From the NCBI GenBank assembly GCA_900546835.1, contig UREH01000110.1:1-7626 (forward strand): a stretch of 7,626 nt of DNA. The letters run 5' to 3'. Under the pieces are notes generated by a model. That model had not been told where the DNA came from, did no database searches, and saw only the letters and a list, made by a program, of their open reading frames with translations. This DNA is from an uncultured Porphyromonadaceae bacterium (GTDB lineage: Bacteria > Bacteroidota > Bacteroidia > Bacteroidales > Muribaculaceae). Each line of letters opens with the position of its first letter. The stretch's first letter is position 1. Below, piece by piece: positions 5,201-7,626 of this stretch. A program made the position numbers and the translations under genes.

Positions 5201-6879
5201 ACAATCTTAAGCGTGCTTCGGTCTGGATTCCGCTGATTGTGGCTATTGCTTTTATCGTCGGTTTCCTGGCCGGTGATATTGTGAACCGTCAGAGCGGTCC
5301 TACCCCTACACAAAAAAAATTTCAGACCATTCTGAATCTTATCCGTAAGGATTATGTCGATGAGGTAGATCTGGACAGCGTACTGGAAAAGACACTTCCG
5401 TCAATGCTGGCAAATCTCGATCCACACTCGGCGTATATCCCGGCTTCCGAACTGCAGGCCGTCAACGACGACCTCGACGGTTCGTTTTGCGGAGTCGGCA
5501 TCCAGTTCATGATCAACAACGATACTATTTCGGTTATCGAAGTTACGTCGGGTGGCCCGTCGGAAAAGGTCGGACTGCTCCCCGGCGACCGCATCGTGAA
5601 AGTCGACGGTGAGGACGAGGCCGGAGTCGGTATAACAAATGAGGATGTCATAAAGAAGCTGCGTGGACCGCGGGATACCCGCGTACAGCTCACTGTAAAA
5701 CGGAGCAATTCAAAGAAACTGCTTTCTTTCGACGTCACCAGAGGCGACATTCCGGTTAATACGGTCGATGCCTCTTATATTGTCAGTCCGGGAATCGGAT
5801 ATATCAAGGTGAACAAGTTCGGACGTACAACCTACGACGAGTTCTGGAAGGCACTTACCGACCTGCGCTCACAAGAGGCTCAGGACTTCGTGATCGATTT
5901 GCGTGGCAATACCGGTGGCTTCATGGAGATAGCGTTCCTTATGGTGAACGAGTTCCTTGAGAAAGGTCAGCCGATTGTCACCACCCGTGGGCGTGATCTC
6001 TACTCAAGCCAGGAAGTTCATGCTGATGGGAACGGCAATTTCAAGGATGCTCAGCTTGTTGTACTCCTCGACGAGTTCTCCGCTTCTTCGTCGGAGATTT
6101 TCGCAGGTGCGCTTCAGGATAACGATCGCGCTCTGATTGTCGGACGCCGTTCGTTCGGCAAAGGACTCATACAGCGCCAGTCGGTGCTTTCCGACAGTTC
6201 CGCCGTACGCCTGACCATTGGCCGTTATTATACACCCTCGGGGCGGTGCATTCAGAAGGATTACTCCAACGGTGCCCTCTACGGCCATGATATTATCGAC
6301 CGATACAACCGCGGGGAGATGTTCAGTCTTGATTCCATCAAGTTTGATGAGTCGCTGCAGTTCACAACCCTCAACGGACGGAAAGTATATGGAGGCGGTG
6401 GCATTATGCCGGATATTTTCGTGCCGAACGACACATCGGGTATAACGTCTTATTATATTAACGTGGCAAATGCCGGGCTTCTCCAGAAGTTCGCTTTCGA
6501 CTATGTTGATACCAACCGCGAGGCTCTTAAGAGTAAAGCTTCCGCAGAAGAGCTTCTTAAGAGTTTGCCTTCCGACGATGTCCTGCTTCGTCAGTTCGTG
6601 AATTTCGCGGCTCGCAATGGAGTTCAGGCCCGGTGGTATTACATCAACATTTCCCACGATTTGATTGTTAATCAACTGAAAGCTCTGATTGCGCGCGATG
6701 CTCTCGGCTACAATGCCTATTTCGAGATTGTCAACCGTATGGACAGCAACGTGCTCCGCGCCGTGTCTGAGCTGCTTAACGGGACGGCCGCCTTCCCCAT
6801 CAAGCCGGAACCGGCTGTGCCGCAAGGGCGGCCGGGAGCTTCCGCAAAAAGTAAAGCTAAAGGTGATTCCAAATCATGA
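5197..6879 (+). CDS. S41 family C-terminal processing peptidase (CtpA/Tsp type), 560 aa
   Basis: This is a periplasm-facing serine protease. A membrane anchor spans about residues 9-28 (WIPLIVAIAFIVGFLAGDIV) with no Cys, so it is probably a signal anchor. Residues about 40-95 are the N-terminal helical part (LDPHSAYIP). A PDZ domain follows at about 99-185 (GVGIQF, GPSEKVGLLPGDRIVKVDG). The peptidase core has DLRGNTGG at 234-241, catalytic Ser297 in SASSSEIFAGALQDN, and Lys322 with Gln326 in FGKGLIQ. The 25-residue Ser-Lys spacing and Lys+4 Gln match the Ser-Lys-Gln arrangement known in Tsp/CtpA. The last 27 residues are a Pro/Lys/Ser-rich, probably disordered tail. ATG 5197 is chosen: it overlaps the upstream stop and sits right before the anchor, whereas an upstream in-frame TTG/GTG region lies inside the deaminase gene. 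Its own stop overlaps the next ATG (6876-6879). Substrates are unknown; the family trims envelope proteins at C-termini. Confidence 0.93.
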   Translation: MNNLKRASVWIPLIVAIAFIVGFLAGDIVNRQSGPTPTQKKFQTILNLIRKDYVDEVDLDSVLEKTLPSMLANLDPHSAYIPASELQAVNDDLDGSFCGVGIQFMINNDTISVIEVTSGGPSEKVGLLPGDRIVKVDGEDEAGVGITNEDVIKKLRGPRDTRVQLTVKRSNSKKLLSFDVTRGDIPVNTVDASYIVSPGIGYIKVNKFGRTTYDEFWKALTDLRSQEAQDFVIDLRGNTGGFMEIAFLMVNEFLEKGQPIVTTRGRDLYSSQEVHADGNGNFKDAQLVVLLDEFSASSSEIFAGALQDNDRALIVGRRSFGKGLIQRQSVLSDSSAVRLTIGRYYTPSGRCIQKDYSNGALYGHDIIDRYNRGEMFSLDSIKFDESLQFTTLNGRKVYGGGGIMPDIFVPNDTSGITSYYINVANAGLLQKFAFDYVDTNREALKSKASAEELLKSLPSDDVLLRQFVNFAARNGVQARWYYINISHDLIVNQLKALIARDALGYNAYFEIVNRMDSNVLRAVSELLNGTAAFPIKPEPAVPQGRPGASAKSKAKGDSKS

Positions 6880-7436
6880 CCGATAAAAACGACATCCGCT
6901 CCCGGATCAAAACCCGCAAGTCGCTTCTATCCGAACAGGAAAAGGAAGCTGCCGCCACCCGAGTGTTCAGTCTGCTTGAGCAGTCGGCGGCATTCATGCT
7001 TGCCGAAAATGTACTGATGTACCATTCTCTCCCCGACGAGTTGTCGACTCATCGGTTCCTTGAGAAATGGTCCGGGAAGAAGCATTTCTTCCTTCCGAGA
7101 GTCAATGGAGTGAATCTCGAGATTCTTCCCTACGACCGCTCGCGCCTCGCTATGGGAGCTTTCCATATAGAAGAACCTACAGGCGACGAGACTGCCGATA
7201 TCGACGATATCGAGCTGGTTGTCGTTCCGGCTGTGGCCTACGACCGGCGTGGCAACCGCATCGGTCGTGGTAAGGGTTATTACGACCGGCTGCTGGCCAA
7301 CAGCCGGGCCACCAAGATTGGTGTCGCATACGATTTCCAGCTGTGTGATTTCGATTTCCCGGCTGAACCCCACGATGTCGGGGTTGACATCGTCATCACT
7401 GAATCGCACCGCATTGTGGTGCATCACGTGCGCTGA
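6876..7436 (+). CDS. 5-formyltetrahydrofolate cyclo-ligase (MTHFS), 186 aa
   Basis: This cytosolic enzyme uses ATP to convert 5-formyl-THF to 5,10-methenyl-THF, returning the stored folate to the one-carbon pool. Diagnostic motifs are GNRIGRGKGYYDRLL (from residue 126; the basic Gly-rich ATP/phosphate loop with Lys133 and Tyr-Tyr-Asp137), PHDVGVDIVIT (165-175) and the earlier YHSLPDELSTHRFLE, corresponding to the usual Y.s...E..T..l. The N-terminus IRSRIKTRKSLLSEQE is the typical basic helix. The length of 186 is normal. ATG 6876 overlaps the peptidase stop in ATGA, so translation is probably coupled. Sharing an operon with dCMP deaminase makes sense, since dUMP and 5,10-methylene-THF meet at thymidylate synthase; the peptidase between them has no obvious metabolic link. 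A 49-base gap precedes the next gene, with no promoter seen. Confidence 0.94.
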   Translation: MTDKNDIRSRIKTRKSLLSEQEKEAAATRVFSLLEQSAAFMLAENVLMYHSLPDELSTHRFLEKWSGKKHFFLPRVNGVNLEILPYDRSRLAMGAFHIEEPTGDETADIDDIELVVVPAVAYDRRGNRIGRGKGYYDRLLANSRATKIGVAYDFQLCDFDFPAEPHDVGVDIVITESHRIVVHHVR

Positions 7437-7485
7437 CCCTACTGCCGGCGCGTTTAGTCTTTTAAAACCCAATTTCATTATCGCT

Positions 7486-7598
7486 GTGATTGCTGTTCAG
7501 AACCTCACTGTGGAATTCAGCGCCGTGCCTCTTTTCAACAATATAAATTATGTGATTAATCCGCGCGACAGGATTGCCCTTGTGGGCAAGAATGGCGC
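7486..7598 (+). CDS. ABC-F family ATPase, N-terminal fragment (3' end cut by adapter)
   Basis: Translation from GTG 7486 reads fMet-IAVQNLTVEFSAVPLF, then NNINYVINPRDRIALVGKNGA. This is the start of an ABC ATPase with the Walker A motif GKNGAGKS cut after GKNGA. The A-loop region and 'DRIALVGKNGAGKS' are characteristic of the ABC-F (Uup/EttA-like) group of Bacteroidales: soluble two-domain ATPases that act on the ribosome in translation or antibiotic tolerance, without membrane domains. Only about 38 residues remain, so the subfamily cannot be told. No ATG is in frame; GTG gives the expected start position relative to the first strand. The frame is also open upstream but without family similarity. 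Bases from 7599 on are adapter, so anything translated beyond that is spurious. Confidence 0.78.
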
Positions 7599-7626
7599 CT
7601 GTCTCTTATACACATCTCCGAGCCCA
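7599..7626. other. Illumina Nextera transposase adapter contamination
   Basis: The last 28 bases begin with CTGTCTCTTATACACATCT, the 19-base transposon mosaic end in read-through orientation, and continue CCGAGCCCA. This is the start of the Nextera read-2 adapter as it appears after short inserts. The join falls in the Walker A codons of the ABC-F gene. These bases should be trimmed and not annotated as biology. Confidence 0.97.

Noticed and set aside
6004..6825. Long minus-strand ORF (273 residues) inside the S41 peptidase gene
   Set aside because: It is fully antisense to a well-conserved peptidase with all catalytic motifs. It reads as a codon-bias shadow and resembles no family.

Overview
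The window reads as a contig end from a member of the order Bacteroidales, plausibly a gut Muribaculaceae-like or Bacteroides-like organism. This rests on tandem fimbrillin-family lipoproteins, three intergenic matches to the Bacteroidetes -7 promoter element TAnnTTTGC, mostly weak Shine-Dalgarno sequences, and housekeeping proteins with a Bacteroidales flavour. Genus cannot be fixed from the sequence alone. All genes are on the + strand.

Bases 1-3555 form an AT-richer accessory block. It holds the C-terminal end of one fimbrillin-like protein (57-281), two full fimbrillin-family lipoproteins (304-1233 and 1319-2236), and a longer lipoprotein with a fimbrillin-like front and a BspA-type leucine-rich-repeat-like back (2251-3555). 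They are close-packed and co-directional with no recognisable internal promoter, so they are probably one type V pilus-type operon whose start lies outside the window. A perfect 10-bp hairpin sits between the second and third genes.

Bases 3556-3931 hold no convincing gene. The first half is rich in potential RNA structure: a geometrically good H-type pseudoknot at 3572-3605, and a 13-bp hairpin at 3644-3682 with a competing 8-bp pairing. The second half has two -7 promoter matches pointing at a HAD-family phosphatase (3932-4564), with a repeat in its leader.

Bases 4565-7626 look like conserved core genome. A good promoter (about 4662-4693) precedes a dCMP deaminase (4754-5200), an S41 C-terminal-processing peptidase (5197-6879) and a 5-formyltetrahydrofolate cyclo-ligase (6876-7436). 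These are joined by two 4-base ATGA overlaps. The GTG-started beginning of an ABC-F ATPase follows (7486 onward). dCMP deaminase supplies dUMP and the cyclo-ligase returns stored formyl-folate to the active one-carbon pool, so both feed thymidylate synthesis.

The last 28 bases (7599-7626) are not genomic. They match the Illumina Nextera transposase adapter, which cuts the ABC-F gene inside its Walker A motif. The most unusual biological signals are the structured intergenic RNA candidate after the fimbrillin operon, the slipped hairpin at 1267-1300, the fimbrillin/LRR chimera, and the interrupted fimbrillin frame with an imperfect palindrome at the left edge.
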